DNA from: Sphingomonas aquatilis | GTDB taxonomy: Bacteria; Pseudomonadota; Alphaproteobacteria; Sphingomonadales; Sphingomonadaceae | Assembly: GCF_014196115.1 (NCBI RefSeq) | Contig: NZ_JACIDB010000002.1 | Coordinates: forward strand, 62,001-126,000 | Length of the DNA: 64,000 nucleotides | Direction: 5' to 3' | In this document: positions 37,632-50,255 of the stretch, piece by piece | How positions within the stretch are numbered: position 1 is the first letter of the stretch | Layout of the letters: each line of letters opens with the position of its first letter | Position numbers and translations under genes: made by a program | The notes under the pieces: generated by a model | Seen by the model: only the letters and a program-made list of their open reading frames with translations | Databases searched by the model: none | What the model was told of the DNA's origin: nothing

Positions 37632-37642
37632 GCCGGCTTTTT
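37618..37642 (+). terminator. Small terminator overlapping the M23 stop codon
   Basis: GCCGGC-CAAGTAA-GCCGGC followed by five T. The TAA stop of the M23 gene forms part of the loop. Confidence 0.6.
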
Positions 37643-38183
37643 CACGATCGGATGATGGCGCGCTCGCAGGGCACGCGGTAGCGGACCCGCGTGCCGCAAA
37701 GGCAGGGCATAGTAGATGTCCTATCCTTTTCAACTCGACCATGGCGACGGGTGACGGTTGGGGAGGGTCCAAACCAGGTCATTAGGTCAGCATGCGTCCA
37801 ATTTACCCCGTCGCGCAGACGCAGGCTTTGCAGGCCGGACGATGTGGGTGTTCCGCCACACCCGACGACATAAATCTATGATAAAAAGCCGTTTCGGAAC
37901 AAATTAGCCGGTCGGTGAACCAAGATGCCGGTCAGCGCGTTCTGCCCGTTATCGGGCAGGATTTCCGATCCGGCCTGCCATGCAGGGCAGGCATTGTGTC
38001 ATTTCGGCGACACCGGCGCGCAAAGATGAGCCGCGGATGAATGACGGCTTTACACCCCAAATACGTGAACGCATTCCTGTCCAATGTCCTTTGGAAGCCG
38101 AATGCGGCTTGAGGGGGCTTGGCCATGCCTGGAACCGGCACCGTCACAACGGGCCGGCCATCCGGGTCAAGCGAGGGAAGACG
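37643..38183 (+). other. 541-base leader of TonB receptor 2 with two hairpins
   Basis: No credible gene. Two perfect hairpins stand 13 bases apart: CTGCCCG-TTAT-CGGGCAG (37942-37959) and GCCTGCC-ATGCAG-GGCAGGC (37973-37992). The stretch before them (37860-37910) is AT-rich (ATCTATGATAAAAAGCC) and may hold the promoter. It matches no riboswitch I recognise; the cobalamin B12-box is absent. Confidence 0.55.
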
Positions 38184-41100
38184 ATGACCACGATGTACCG
38201 CTTTACGCGAAAGGCGGCCCTGCTCGCCGCCGCGACGCCGTTCGTGCTGCTGTCCGCCGGCGTCGCCGCGGCGCAGACCACCCCGGCGCCGCAGCCGACC
38301 ACCGATTCGTCGGATCAGACCGCAGCCGCCGCACCGCAGACCCCAGCCCAGCCGCAGGAAGCGTCGACCGGCAACGACATCGTCGTCACCGGCTCGATCA
38401 TCCGCGGCGCCGATGCCGGCCCGTCGCCGGTCAGCACGATCACGACCGAGAATCTCGATGTGCGCGGCATCAACACCGTGCAGGCGGGCATCCAGGCGCT
38501 GTCGTCGAACAACGGCCCGGCGCTGACCAACTCGTTCACCGCCAATGGCGCGTTCGCTTCGGGTGCGTCGTCGGTGTCGCTGCGCGGCCTGTCGACCAAC
38601 TCGACGCTGGTGCTGTTCGACGGCCTGCGCGCCGCTTACTATCCGCTGTCGGATGACGGTTCGCGCAACTTCGTCGACCTCAACACCATCCCGGACGACA
38701 TCGTCGAGCGCGTCGACGTGCTGCGCGACGGCGCCTCGTCCAGCTATGGCGCGGACGCGATCGCGGGCGTGGTCAACATCATCACCAAGCGTTCGTTCCA
38801 GGGCATCGCCGGCCGCGTCGAAGCGGGCATTGCGGAGCGTGGCTACAACGCCAACCAGCGCCTGTCGCTGACCGCCGGCACCGGCGATCTCGATGAGAAG
38901 GGCTATAACGCCTATATCAGCGGCTTCTATTATCGCAGCGAAGGCGTGAAGGCGTCGTCGCTGCCGGCGCCGTACAACACGAGCGACGAGCGCAGCCTGT
39001 GCAGCAACCGCACCGGCACTACGGTGTGCGGCCCGAACAACATCGCCAACAGCGTCGGCCCGAACGGCACGCTGCCCGGCTTCTCGATCGGCACCGGCAA
39101 CTTCTACGTCCGTCCGGCCGATGCGACCAACACGACTGCGCTGGGCCGCTATCAGTTCCTGAACCCGGCGCTGGGCTGCGTCGTCGGCACGCCGTACAAC
39201 CTGACCGCGACCGACCTCACCAACAACCCGACCGCACCGGGCACCGTCTGCCAGGTCGATACGCAGAACCTGTACGGCAACGTGACCCCGGACATCGAAC
39301 GCTTCGGCGGTTCGGCCAAGTTCACCGCCAAGGTCGGCGACACGTCGGAAGCCTATTTCCAGGTCAACTTCCAGCAGTCGACGTCGAGCTACACGGGCGT
39401 TCCGGCGACGATCCGCGCCAACGCACCGGCGGGCATCCTCTTCCCGCAATATTCGACCTCGCAGGGCCCGACGCCGTCGATCGATCCGCGTTCGGCGATC
39501 CTGGCGCTGCCGGTCTACATCTGCCCGCGCGGCACGACCGCGGCCTGCACCGCGGCGAACGGCACGCTCAACCCGAACAATCCGTTCGCCGGCCTGGGCC
39601 AGGTGGCGCGCATCGTCGGCACGCTGGCCAACGAGCGTGAGTTCAACGAGACCCGCAGCCGCGTCTATCGCGCCGCGATGGGCATCAACGGCACCATCTT
39701 CGGTGACGTCGACTATCGCGTCGACGCGACCGCGATGCACACCGACCTGCGTCGTCGCACCGACGGCTACGTCTACATCCAGCACCTGCTCGATGTCATC
39801 AACGACGGCAGCTACAACTTCCTCAACCCCGGCCAGAACAGCCAGGCGGTGCGCGACTATCTGACGCCGCAGTTCATCAACAACAGCTCGTCGGATCTGT
39901 ACCAGGCGCAGTTCACCCTGGGTAAGGCGCTGATGGCGCTGCCGGGTGGCGACCTGCGCGTGGCGCTCGGTGGCTCGATCTTCTACGAAGCGGTCGACGC
40001 CCCCAGCGGCAACCCGGACACCAACGGCCCGACGCAGCGCTATTTCCGTCTGAACGCCTTCGGCACCAGCGGCAACCGCACCGTCACCTCGGCCTTCGGC
40101 GAAATCAACGCGCCGATCCTCGACCAGCTGACGCTGAACGCCTCGGGTCGCTACGACCATTATTCGACCGGTCAGAGCGCGTTCTCGCCGAAGTTCGGCG
40201 CGATCTTCAACCCGATCCGTCAGGTCACCGTGCGCGGCACCTATTCGCGTGGCTTCCGCATCCCCTCGTTCGGCGAGGCGAACGCCCTGCCGACGACGGG
40301 TTACGTGACGCAGCAGCTGTCGAGCATCCCGGCGGCGTTCCTGGCGCAGTACACCAACCGCGGTTCGACCACGCCGTGCTCGGCTGCGGCACCGACCGCC
40401 TGCTCGTCGTACATCACGGCCTATTCGATCGGTCAGACCACGCTGGCATCGCCGAACCTGCAGCCTGAAAAGTCGCGCAGCTTCACCGCCGGCATCAAGT
40501 TCGAGCCGATCCGCAGCCTGTCGTTCACGGTCGATTACTACAACATCCGCAAGACCGGCGCGATCACCACGCCCGATCTGTCGCCGGCGATCGCCGCTTA
40601 CTATGCGGGCAACGCGATCCCTGCGGGCTTCGACGTCATCGCCGACGCGGTCGACGTCAACAACCCGACCGCCAAGCCCAAGATCGCGTTCGTCCGCTCG
40701 CAGCTGATCAACGCGCAGACGATCAAGTCGGAAGGCATCGATTTCGGCGCCAACGGCTTCGTCAACTTCGGCAACGTGAAGTGGACCACGGCGCTGAACG
40801 CCAGCCTCATCCTGGAGCTGAGCACCACCGTCGACGGCGTGCGCCAGACCTATGTCGACACGCTCGGCAACTTCAACCTGACGGCCGGTTCGGGCACGTT
40901 CGAGTGGAAGGGCAACTGGGCCAACACGTTCGACTTCGGCGATTTCGCGCTGACCGGCACCGTCAACTACACGTCGGGCTACGACCTGTCGGCGATGGAC
41001 CAGGGCGACGCGTACAAGGACTGCGGTCAGGCACCGGCCTATTTCGGCTGCCGCGTGAAGAGCTACATCACGGCGGATGCGAACGCGACGTTCCGGGTGA

Positions 41101-41258
41101 ACGACAAGTTCTCGTTCTATGTGAACGTGCTGAACGTCTTCAACCGTCTGCCTCCGATCGATCCGGTCACGTACGGCGCGTATCTGTACAACGCCGTCCA
41201 GGGCGGCGACGGCATCTTCGGCCGCCAGTATCGCGCGGGCGTGAAGTTCGGCTTCTAA
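38184..41258 (+). CDS. TonB-dependent outer-membrane receptor 2
   Basis: 1024 residues. The start ATG 38184 follows GAGGGAAGACG; the frame extends further up but lacks a signal there. Signal peptide MTTMYRFTRKAALLAAATPF with a cut near AAA/QT, a Pro/Gln/Thr-rich spacer, plug ('NDIVVTGSIIRGADAGPSPV', 'SLRGLSTNSTLVLFDGLRAA', 'ERVDVLRDGASSSYGADAIA') and barrel ending 'RQYRAGVKFGF'. It is clearly a paralogue of receptor 1 but the barrels differ, suggesting different cargo. A terminator follows. Confidence 0.94.
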   Translation: MTTMYRFTRKAALLAAATPFVLLSAGVAAAQTTPAPQPTTDSSDQTAAAAPQTPAQPQEASTGNDIVVTGSIIRGADAGPSPVSTITTENLDVRGINTVQAGIQALSSNNGPALTNSFTANGAFASGASSVSLRGLSTNSTLVLFDGLRAAYYPLSDDGSRNFVDLNTIPDDIVERVDVLRDGASSSYGADAIAGVVNIITKRSFQGIAGRVEAGIAERGYNANQRLSLTAGTGDLDEKGYNAYISGFYYRSEGVKASSLPAPYNTSDERSLCSNRTGTTVCGPNNIANSVGPNGTLPGFSIGTGNFYVRPADATNTTALGRYQFLNPALGCVVGTPYNLTATDLTNNPTAPGTVCQVDTQNLYGNVTPDIERFGGSAKFTAKVGDTSEAYFQVNFQQSTSSYTGVPATIRANAPAGILFPQYSTSQGPTPSIDPRSAILALPVYICPRGTTAACTAANGTLNPNNPFAGLGQVARIVGTLANEREFNETRSRVYRAAMGINGTIFGDVDYRVDATAMHTDLRRRTDGYVYIQHLLDVINDGSYNFLNPGQNSQAVRDYLTPQFINNSSSDLYQAQFTLGKALMALPGGDLRVALGGSIFYEAVDAPSGNPDTNGPTQRYFRLNAFGTSGNRTVTSAFGEINAPILDQLTLNASGRYDHYSTGQSAFSPKFGAIFNPIRQVTVRGTYSRGFRIPSFGEANALPTTGYVTQQLSSIPAAFLAQYTNRGSTTPCSAAAPTACSSYITAYSIGQTTLASPNLQPEKSRSFTAGIKFEPIRSLSFTVDYYNIRKTGAITTPDLSPAIAAYYAGNAIPAGFDVIADAVDVNNPTAKPKIAFVRSQLINAQTIKSEGIDFGANGFVNFGNVKWTTALNASLILELSTTVDGVRQTYVDTLGNFNLTAGSGTFEWKGNWANTFDFGDFALTGTVNYTSGYDLSAMDQGDAYKDCGQAPAYFGCRVKSYITADANATFRVNDKFSFYVNVLNVFNRLPPIDPVTYGAYLYNAVQGGDGIFGRQYRAGVKFGF

Positions 41259-41302
41259 ACGCCGCTACCCTGCCCCTCTGCGGAGGGGTGGCGACTCAAG
41301 GA

Positions 41303-41335
41303 CGGGGCGGCTCTGCAGGGCCGCCCCTTTTTTTT
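41303..41335 (+). terminator. Rho-independent terminator of TonB receptor 2
   Basis: GGGGCGGC-TCTGCAGG-GCCGCCCC followed by eight T, about 45 bases after the stop. Confidence 0.93.
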
Positions 41336-41452
41336 GTCAGCGGTGACGCCCAATCAGGGTGAACTAGTCGACGATCGCAAAGCGCGAAGCTGCTTGGGCT
41401 TTAGAGCGGGCGCCGTCATCTGGGATGCAAGTGAAGGAAACTAGGCTTGCCC

Positions 41453-41489
41453 ATAAAAAAGGCGGCCTTCGAACCGAAGGCCGCCTTAG
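41453..41489 (-). terminator. Rho-independent terminator of TonB receptor 3
   Basis: On the minus strand AAGGCGGCCTTCG-GTT-CGAAGGCCGCCTT followed by T6ATGG, about 20 bases after the receptor 3 stop. With the terminator at 41303 it insulates the convergent receptor genes. Confidence 0.93.
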
Positions 41490-41508
41490 TACTTTAGTCG
41501 GTGTTAGA

Positions 41509-44484
41509 TCAGAATTTGATGGTGGCGCCGGCGTAGAACATGCGCCCATAGAGGTCGTAAGTATCTGCCACGGTCTGCGTGCCAGGCCACGTTACGGGAT
41601 TCGTATCCCCGAACATCGGCGGCTTCTTGTCGAACAAGTTGTTCACGCCGACATATAGTTCCATCTTCCGGCCCTCGCCCACGGCAATCTTGCCCTGGAC
41701 GTTATGATACCAGTAGGCGGGGATCGGAGTGATGACCGTCGTGCTGCCATCCAGGTTGTCCTTCAACGGACCAAGATAGTCGACACGATAATTGAGCTGG
41801 TAGCGTTCCGTGCCCAGCGTGAAATTGCCGGTAACCCTGTCCTTGAACCCAGAACCGAGGCGGCCGCAGCTGTAGCAGTCTGCTTGGCCGAGTTCGTTTT
41901 GCACCGGACCGCCCGGGAAGGGAGTCTGCTGCTGATTGAAGCGATGGTTATAAAGCACGTCGATATCCAATCGCGTCCCACCGAGCGGGATCGAATAGCG
42001 ACCTTCGACGTCAAGACCTGAAACAAGGTAGGACCCCGTATTCAAGTTCAATGCGTTTACGCGGGTGATGAAGCCGTTCGCATCGCGGATGACGTTGTTA
42101 CAGAATAGCGGCTGGCCACCGGTGAAGCATTGCGAAACCGAAACCTGCTGGCCGATGATCCCAATCGCGTTCTTCACCTTGATGCGATAATAATCGACCG
42201 TCAGGCTGAAGTTGCGGATCATAGTCGGCGTGATGACGGCGCCCGCGGTGATCGTGTCGGCGGTTTCCTGCTTCAGGTTGCGATTGCCGCCGAGCAGGCC
42301 GTCGATCGTTTGGATCTGAGACGTGCTGTACTGGAAGCTGCCTCGCGATGCGACGGTCGCTGCAATGCCCGGGATCGCAGAGCAACCCGCGGGTAGCGGC
42401 ACGATCTTTGCCCCATCGCCGTTGCCCTGCGCCTGGTCACAGGGATCGTTTACGGCAGGGAACGTCTGGCTGAGCGATGCGAACAATTCGCCGATATTCG
42501 GCGCGCGCGTGGCGCGGGCGAAGACGCCGCGGAAGCGGATGTCAGCGGTCGGCGCATAGGTCGCACCGGCCTTGAAACTCCACACTCCACCAATGGTGGA
42601 ATAATCCGCATAACGCGCTGCACCCTCTATTCCGAGGTAATGGAGGCCCGGACGGTCTTCGACGATCGGTGCGACGACCTCGACGAAGCCTTCCTTAACG
42701 TTGAATTGGCCTTGGGTGTTCGTGATCTGATTGCCCGACGACAGCCCGGCCTGCGTGAACGGATCGAAGACCTCAGAGCTTTTCTCGTGGCGATATTCAC
42801 CGCCGAAGGCCACGGCGACCGGGCCGCCCCACAAGGAGAACAGGTTGCCACTGATGCTACCGGAGACGACGTCTTGGTTGACCTTCGCCAGGTAGTCGAA
42901 CGTCACGTTCGAGCCGTTCTTCAGCTGGACGACGTTACCATCGACCAACGTCACGTTGGTGGTCGGGCCGGTATAAGTCTGCAAGAAGCGAGACGCGGCA
43001 GCGCTGGCGGTATTATACCCGAAAATGTTGATGGGAACGCAGCCCGCGGCCCGCGCTGCGGCATTCGAACAGCGAACCTGACCGTCCGGTCCGATTTCGT
43101 TGCTCAATGCGGCGCCATAGTTCGGCGTATAGATAGCCTGTGCCGTCGTGTGGTCACGGCTTTGCGAGTGTTCGTAATACAGGTCGTACGACCACTTGCC
43201 GCTGCCGCCGATATCGCCCTTTACGCCCAGTACACCGCGGTAGAAATCGCGATCGTTCTGATTGCTGCGGCTGAAGATGTCGTTTGATCGACGACGGAAC
43301 TGGATCACGTTGGTGCCGTTCGCAATGGCCGCGGCACGGACCGCCGCCGGAACGTAAGGGCTGGTGATCGGAATGCCGGCATAGGCCGAACCGTCGAAGT
43401 TCAGCGCAGCACCGGGGCCGCTATTCGCAATTGCAGACGGTTCGAGCGATGCGTTGGAATTGGTATGAACGTATTCGCCCTCGGCATAAACCTTGAACGC
43501 ATCCGAGAAGTCGTAGCTGCCCAGAAAGGTCCCTTGCAGTCGTTCAACCGGCACCGACAGCAAGCGGTCGCCATTGCGGTTGTAGCCATCGACATTGGCG
43601 CCCTGATAGCCCTTCAGCGCGTTGTTGCCATCGAAGGTGAAGGTTCGGCCGGTCGCCGGAGAGAAGGTCGTCTGGGTAGCCGGATTGCTGACATCGAAGA
43701 GCCCCTGCGCTGCGTAGGAGCTGCGGTTCGGTACGTCCTTGGCCGAAAAACTGCGGTTGCGAGACGGTAGCCCGTGGTCGTTGTCGTAGCTGAAATTCGC
43801 AGCGACATGGCCGCGATCATCGGCAAAACCATGACCGGCCGTGATCGATACGTATTGGCGCGGTGCATCGCCCTTGTCCGAGATGGTGTTCTGCGCACGG
43901 ACGCGCAGCCCCTCGAACTTACGGTTGAGGACAAAGTTTACGACGCCGGCGACGGCTTCCGATCCGTAAACGGCGGAGGCACCGCCAGTGACGACTTCGA
44001 CGCGTTCGATCAGGTCGGTCGGGATATTGTTGACGTCGACAGCGGACGAACCCGCGATACCGAGCGACCTGCGCCCATCGATCAGCACAAGAGTGCGCGA
44101 CGCGCCCAGGTTGCGCAGATTGACGGTGGCCACGCCGTTGCCGGTGTTCGAAAAGTTCGAGCTGGTGCGACTGACGTTCTGGCCCACCGCAGGCAGGGTG
44201 GCCAGAACATCCTGGATATTCGACGCGCCGGTATCCTGAATCCTCTCGGCGCCAATGGTCACGACCGGCACCGATGCCTGTAGGTCGGGTCTCGCGATGC
44301 GCGATCCGGTAACGACGATATCCGTGGATGCCGCGGCGGTTTGGTCTGGCTGTGCTCCTGCGGTTTGTCCGGTGGTTTGCGAGGCAACTGCCCCGCCGGT
44401 CTCCTGAGCGACAGCCGGCATGGCATAGGCAGTGCCTGCCAGAATCGTCGTCACCAGGAAAATGTTACGCGACCGTTTAATCAC
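41509..44484 (-). CDS. TonB-dependent outer-membrane receptor 3
   Basis: 991 residues from GTG 44484 (after GAGGGGA). The signal peptide is VIKRSRNIFLVTTILAGTAY with a cut near AVA/QE, then a Gln/Thr/Ala spacer, plug ('TDIVVTGSRIARPDLQASVP', 'NLRNLGASRTLVLIDGRRSL', 'ERVEVVTGGASAVYGSEAVA') and barrel ending 'YGRMFYAGATIKF'. Codon use is less GC-extreme than in receptors 1 and 2 and the plug/barrel sequence is more distant, so it may have a separate origin. It is convergent with receptor 2. The substrate is not deducible; no transporter or regulator gene adjoins it. Confidence 0.93.
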   Translation of the reverse strand: MIKRSRNIFLVTTILAGTAYAMPAVAQETGGAVASQTTGQTAGAQPDQTAAASTDIVVTGSRIARPDLQASVPVVTIGAERIQDTGASNIQDVLATLPAVGQNVSRTSSNFSNTGNGVATVNLRNLGASRTLVLIDGRRSLGIAGSSAVDVNNIPTDLIERVEVVTGGASAVYGSEAVAGVVNFVLNRKFEGLRVRAQNTISDKGDAPRQYVSITAGHGFADDRGHVAANFSYDNDHGLPSRNRSFSAKDVPNRSSYAAQGLFDVSNPATQTTFSPATGRTFTFDGNNALKGYQGANVDGYNRNGDRLLSVPVERLQGTFLGSYDFSDAFKVYAEGEYVHTNSNASLEPSAIANSGPGAALNFDGSAYAGIPITSPYVPAAVRAAAIANGTNVIQFRRRSNDIFSRSNQNDRDFYRGVLGVKGDIGGSGKWSYDLYYEHSQSRDHTTAQAIYTPNYGAALSNEIGPDGQVRCSNAAARAAGCVPINIFGYNTASAAASRFLQTYTGPTTNVTLVDGNVVQLKNGSNVTFDYLAKVNQDVVSGSISGNLFSLWGGPVAVAFGGEYRHEKSSEVFDPFTQAGLSSGNQITNTQGQFNVKEGFVEVVAPIVEDRPGLHYLGIEGAARYADYSTIGGVWSFKAGATYAPTADIRFRGVFARATRAPNIGELFASLSQTFPAVNDPCDQAQGNGDGAKIVPLPAGCSAIPGIAATVASRGSFQYSTSQIQTIDGLLGGNRNLKQETADTITAGAVITPTMIRNFSLTVDYYRIKVKNAIGIIGQQVSVSQCFTGGQPLFCNNVIRDANGFITRVNALNLNTGSYLVSGLDVEGRYSIPLGGTRLDIDVLYNHRFNQQQTPFPGGPVQNELGQADCYSCGRLGSGFKDRVTGNFTLGTERYQLNYRVDYLGPLKDNLDGSTTVITPIPAYWYHNVQGKIAVGEGRKMELYVGVNNLFDKKPPMFGDTNPVTWPGTQTVADTYDLYGRMFYAGATIKF

Positions 44485-44673
44485 TGTGTTCCCCTCTTGT
44501 GGCCAATGCCATGATCGCCTTCGCAATCGCAGCATGATCCGCCGAGGGTTGCAGGCCAGCAACCCCATCGCAAATGACAGAGCTGTCACATCGAAAGATT
44601 GCTGGCCGAGTGTATCAATTTTGTTACAGGCGCTGTTGCCGAGTTGATCGCAGAACTTCGCGGTCGCGGCTGA

Positions 44674-47256
<2,583 letters not shown>

Positions 47257-47285
47257 TTACCCCTTCCTAACTGGGCAGGAATGTA

Positions 47286-47305
47286 GTGTTGCCTTTGTGC
47301 AACAC
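47286..47305 (-). promoter_or_regulatory. Palindrome in the clpB upstream region
   Basis: GTGTTGC-CTTTGT-GCAACAC, perfect 7-bp arms. On the minus strand a possible promoter TTGTGT-N16-TACATT overlaps it, so it would work as an operator or part of the promoter. No RpoH-type -35/-10 pair was seen. Confidence 0.45.
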
Positions 47306-47408
47306 AATAGTCGTCGATGGTTTCATCCGACACCGCTTGCCAGTTGTCGGGGCGGGGCTATGCTCGCCGCCGTTCACGTCCATTACGGGACGCTCTCGGG
47401 GGGATTGC

Positions 47409-50243
47409 ATGACGACGATGAAATTTGCCGCGCTGGCCGGGGCCGCGACGCTTGCGCTTGCGATGCCCGCCGTTGCGCAGACCACGCCCGCGGCGGTGAA
47501 GGCCGCGCCGGTGTCGGCATTGGTCAAGGAAGTGAACATTCCGTACCAGGAGTTCACGCTGAAGAACGGGCTGCGCGTGATCGTCCATACCGATCGCAAG
47601 GCGCCGGTCGTCGCGGTCAGCGTCTGGTATGACGTCGGGTCGAAGCACGAGCCGCAGGGGTCGACCGGCTTTGCGCATCTGTTCGAGCATCTGATGTTCA
47701 ACGGATCGGAAAATGCCCCGGGCGACTTCTTCGCGCCGCTGAAGCAGATCGGCGCGACCGACCTCAACGGCACGACCTATTTCGATCGCACCAATTATTT
47801 CGAGACGGTGCCGACCGGCGCGCTGGACCGTGCGCTGTTCCTGGAGAGCGATCGCATGGGCTATCTGCTCGGTGCGATCACGCAAGGCGTGCTCGACGAG
47901 CAGCGCGGCGTCGTCCAGAACGAAAAGCGTCAGGGCGACAACCGCCCTTACGGCCTGCTCGATTATGCGGTGACCGAGGGGCTGTTCCCGACGACGCATC
48001 CGTATGGCCATGACACGATCGGTTCGATGGCGGACCTCGACGCCGCCAGCCTGGAAACGGTGAAGAATTGGTTCCGCAGCCATTACGGCCCGAACAATGC
48101 GGTGCTGGTGCTGTCGGGCGATATCGATGCCGCGACCGCCAAGCCGCTGGTCGAAAAGTATTTCGGTGCCATCAAGCCGGGCCCCAAGAGCCAATTGCCG
48201 GTCGCGCCGGTGGTCACGCTGCCCGCGGCGAAGACGGTGACGCTGAAGGACCGCGTCGCGGCGGTGATGCTGTCGCGCAACTGGGCGGTGCCGGGCCTGA
48301 ACGACAAGGACAGCGCGGGGCTGGACGTCGCGGCGGGCGTGCTGGGCGGCATGGCCTCGTCGCGCTTCGCCAACGAATTGGTGCGCAAGGAAAAGCTGTT
48401 CACGCAGCTGAGCGCCGACAACAGCGACTTCGCGCAGATCGGCGTGTTCTCGATCAACGGTCTGGTGCGGCCCGGCGTCGATCCGGCGGTCGCGGCGCAG
48501 CGGCTGGACGCGGTGGTCGCGGACTTCCTGCGCACCGGCCCGACCGCGGACGAAGTGTCGCGCTATGTCACGGCGACGATCTCGGCGCGGCTGCGCAGCC
48601 TGGAATCGGTGAACGGCAAGGCATCGGTGCTGGCGGAGGGCGCGCTCTATTCGAACGATCCGGGCTTCTACAAGAAGGAGCTGGCCGAACTCGCCGCGCA
48701 AACGCCGGCGAGCGTCAAGGCCGCGGCGGACAAGTGGCTGAGCCGTCCGGTGCTGGCGGTGAACGTCGTCCCCGGCGCGCGCGACGCCTATGCCGAAGCC
48801 AAGGTGCCGCCGAAGGTGGATGTCGTCGCAGCCCCGGAGCAGCCCGCCAAGGGCACGCGCGGCGCGATGCCCGGCGTGGGCGCGATCACCGGCCTCACCT
48901 TCCCGAAGATCGAGCGGGCGCGGCTGAAGAACGGCATCGAGATCGTCTATGCGCAGCGCAGCGCGCTGCCGGTGACGCAGGCGGTGCTGAGCTTCGATGC
49001 GGGCTATGCGTCGGACGTGTCCGACAAGCTGGGCACGCAGCTCGTCGCGCTGATGATGATGGACGAGGGCACCGACCGGTATGACGCCAACGCGCTTGCC
49101 GAGGCACGCGAGCGGCTGGGCATGCAGCTGAGTGCCTCTGCCAGCAACGATCGCAGCACGCTGTTCATGGGCGTGCCGAGCGCGAACCTGAACGGTGCGC
49201 TCGACCTGTTCGCGGAAGTCGCGCGGCACCCGACCTATGCCGATGCCGAGGTCGCGCGCTTCAAGGCGCAGCAGGTTGCGGGCATCCAGCAGGAGCTGAC
49301 CAATCCCGGTGCGCTGGCGCAGCGGATGACGACGCGGCTGCTCGCGGCGGGGACGCCCTATGCCAAGGCGCAGGGCTCCGGCGATCCGGTGGCGGTGGCA
49401 TCGCTGACCCCCGCCGATCTGCGCCGCTTCGAACAGGCGTGGCTGCGCCCCGACAAGGCGAAGATCTTCGTCGTTTCCGACCGGCCGCTGGGCGAGGTGA
49501 AGGCGGCGCTCGACGCGCGCTTCGGCGACTGGCAGGGCACGGGCACGCCCGGCACCAAGACGTTCGGGGGCGCGCAACCGTCGCTTACCCCGCGCATCGT
49601 GCTGGTCGATCGTCCGGACAGCCCGCAGTCGATCGTCGTCGGTGCGCAGCGTACCGGGCTGAAGGGCACGGATGATCTGCTGGCGCTCAACACCGTCAAC
49701 GACGCGCTGGGCGGCAGCTTCCTCAGCCGCTTCAACATGGACCTGCGCGAAGAGAAGCACTGGTCCTATGGCGCGGGCGGACGGTTCCAGGTGTCCGAAT
49801 ATGCCGCGCCCTATGTGATGCAGGCGGGCGTGCAGGCGGACAAGACGGGACCGTCGGTCGCGTCGGCGCGCGAGGACGTGACGCAGTTCGTCACGACCAA
49901 GCCGATGACGGAAACCGAATATGGCCTGGCGATCAACGGCGCGATCCTGCAGCTGCCCGGCCAGTTCCAGACGTCGCAGGCGGTGCTTGGCGCGATGCAG
50001 ACCAACGACCTGCTGAAGCGCCCCGACGATTATTACGCGACGCTGCCGACGCGGCTGCGCGCGCTGACGCTGCCGGAATTGCGCAGCGCGGCGGCGCAGA
50101 CGATCAAGCCGGGCCAGTTCAGCTGGATCGTGGTGGGCGACGCGGCCAAGGTGAAGCCGCAGCTTGACACGCTGGGCCTGCCGGTCGAGGTCATCCCGGC
50201 AAGCGCGGTGGCCAATGTAACCCCCTCTACCACCGCGAAATAA
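47409..50243 (+). CDS. M16-family metallopeptidase (insulinase type), two-domain
   Basis: 944 residues with a signal peptide (MTTMKFAALAGAATLALAMP, cut near AVA/QT). The inverted zinc motif HxxEH is H90-L-F-E93-H94 in 'GFAHLFEHLMFNGSEN', with the downstream Glu in 'QRGVVQNEKRQGDNR'. The second half (after about residue 495, 'FPKIERARLKNGIEIVYAQR') is a homologous M16 half without HxxEH, so one active and one inactive half form a clamshell in a single chain. Periplasmic peptide degradation is the likely role. ATG 47409 gives the signal peptide. It is divergent from clpB and followed 12 bases later by a small gene. Confidence 0.94.
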   Translation: MTTMKFAALAGAATLALAMPAVAQTTPAAVKAAPVSALVKEVNIPYQEFTLKNGLRVIVHTDRKAPVVAVSVWYDVGSKHEPQGSTGFAHLFEHLMFNGSENAPGDFFAPLKQIGATDLNGTTYFDRTNYFETVPTGALDRALFLESDRMGYLLGAITQGVLDEQRGVVQNEKRQGDNRPYGLLDYAVTEGLFPTTHPYGHDTIGSMADLDAASLETVKNWFRSHYGPNNAVLVLSGDIDAATAKPLVEKYFGAIKPGPKSQLPVAPVVTLPAAKTVTLKDRVAAVMLSRNWAVPGLNDKDSAGLDVAAGVLGGMASSRFANELVRKEKLFTQLSADNSDFAQIGVFSINGLVRPGVDPAVAAQRLDAVVADFLRTGPTADEVSRYVTATISARLRSLESVNGKASVLAEGALYSNDPGFYKKELAELAAQTPASVKAAADKWLSRPVLAVNVVPGARDAYAEAKVPPKVDVVAAPEQPAKGTRGAMPGVGAITGLTFPKIERARLKNGIEIVYAQRSALPVTQAVLSFDAGYASDVSDKLGTQLVALMMMDEGTDRYDANALAEARERLGMQLSASASNDRSTLFMGVPSANLNGALDLFAEVARHPTYADAEVARFKAQQVAGIQQELTNPGALAQRMTTRLLAAGTPYAKAQGSGDPVAVASLTPADLRRFEQAWLRPDKAKIFVVSDRPLGEVKAALDARFGDWQGTGTPGTKTFGGAQPSLTPRIVLVDRPDSPQSIVVGAQRTGLKGTDDLLALNTVNDALGGSFLSRFNMDLREEKHWSYGAGGRFQVSEYAAPYVMQAGVQADKTGPSVASAREDVTQFVTTKPMTETEYGLAINGAILQLPGQFQTSQAVLGAMQTNDLLKRPDDYYATLPTRLRALTLPELRSAAAQTIKPGQFSWIVVGDAAKVKPQLDTLGLPVEVIPASAVANVTPSTTAK

Positions 50244-50255
50244 GGAGAGATGCGC

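Noticed and set aside
37932..40160. A 742-codon open frame antisense to TonB receptor 2
   Set aside because: Composition is typical of shadow frames and the receptor's plug and barrel are unmistakable.
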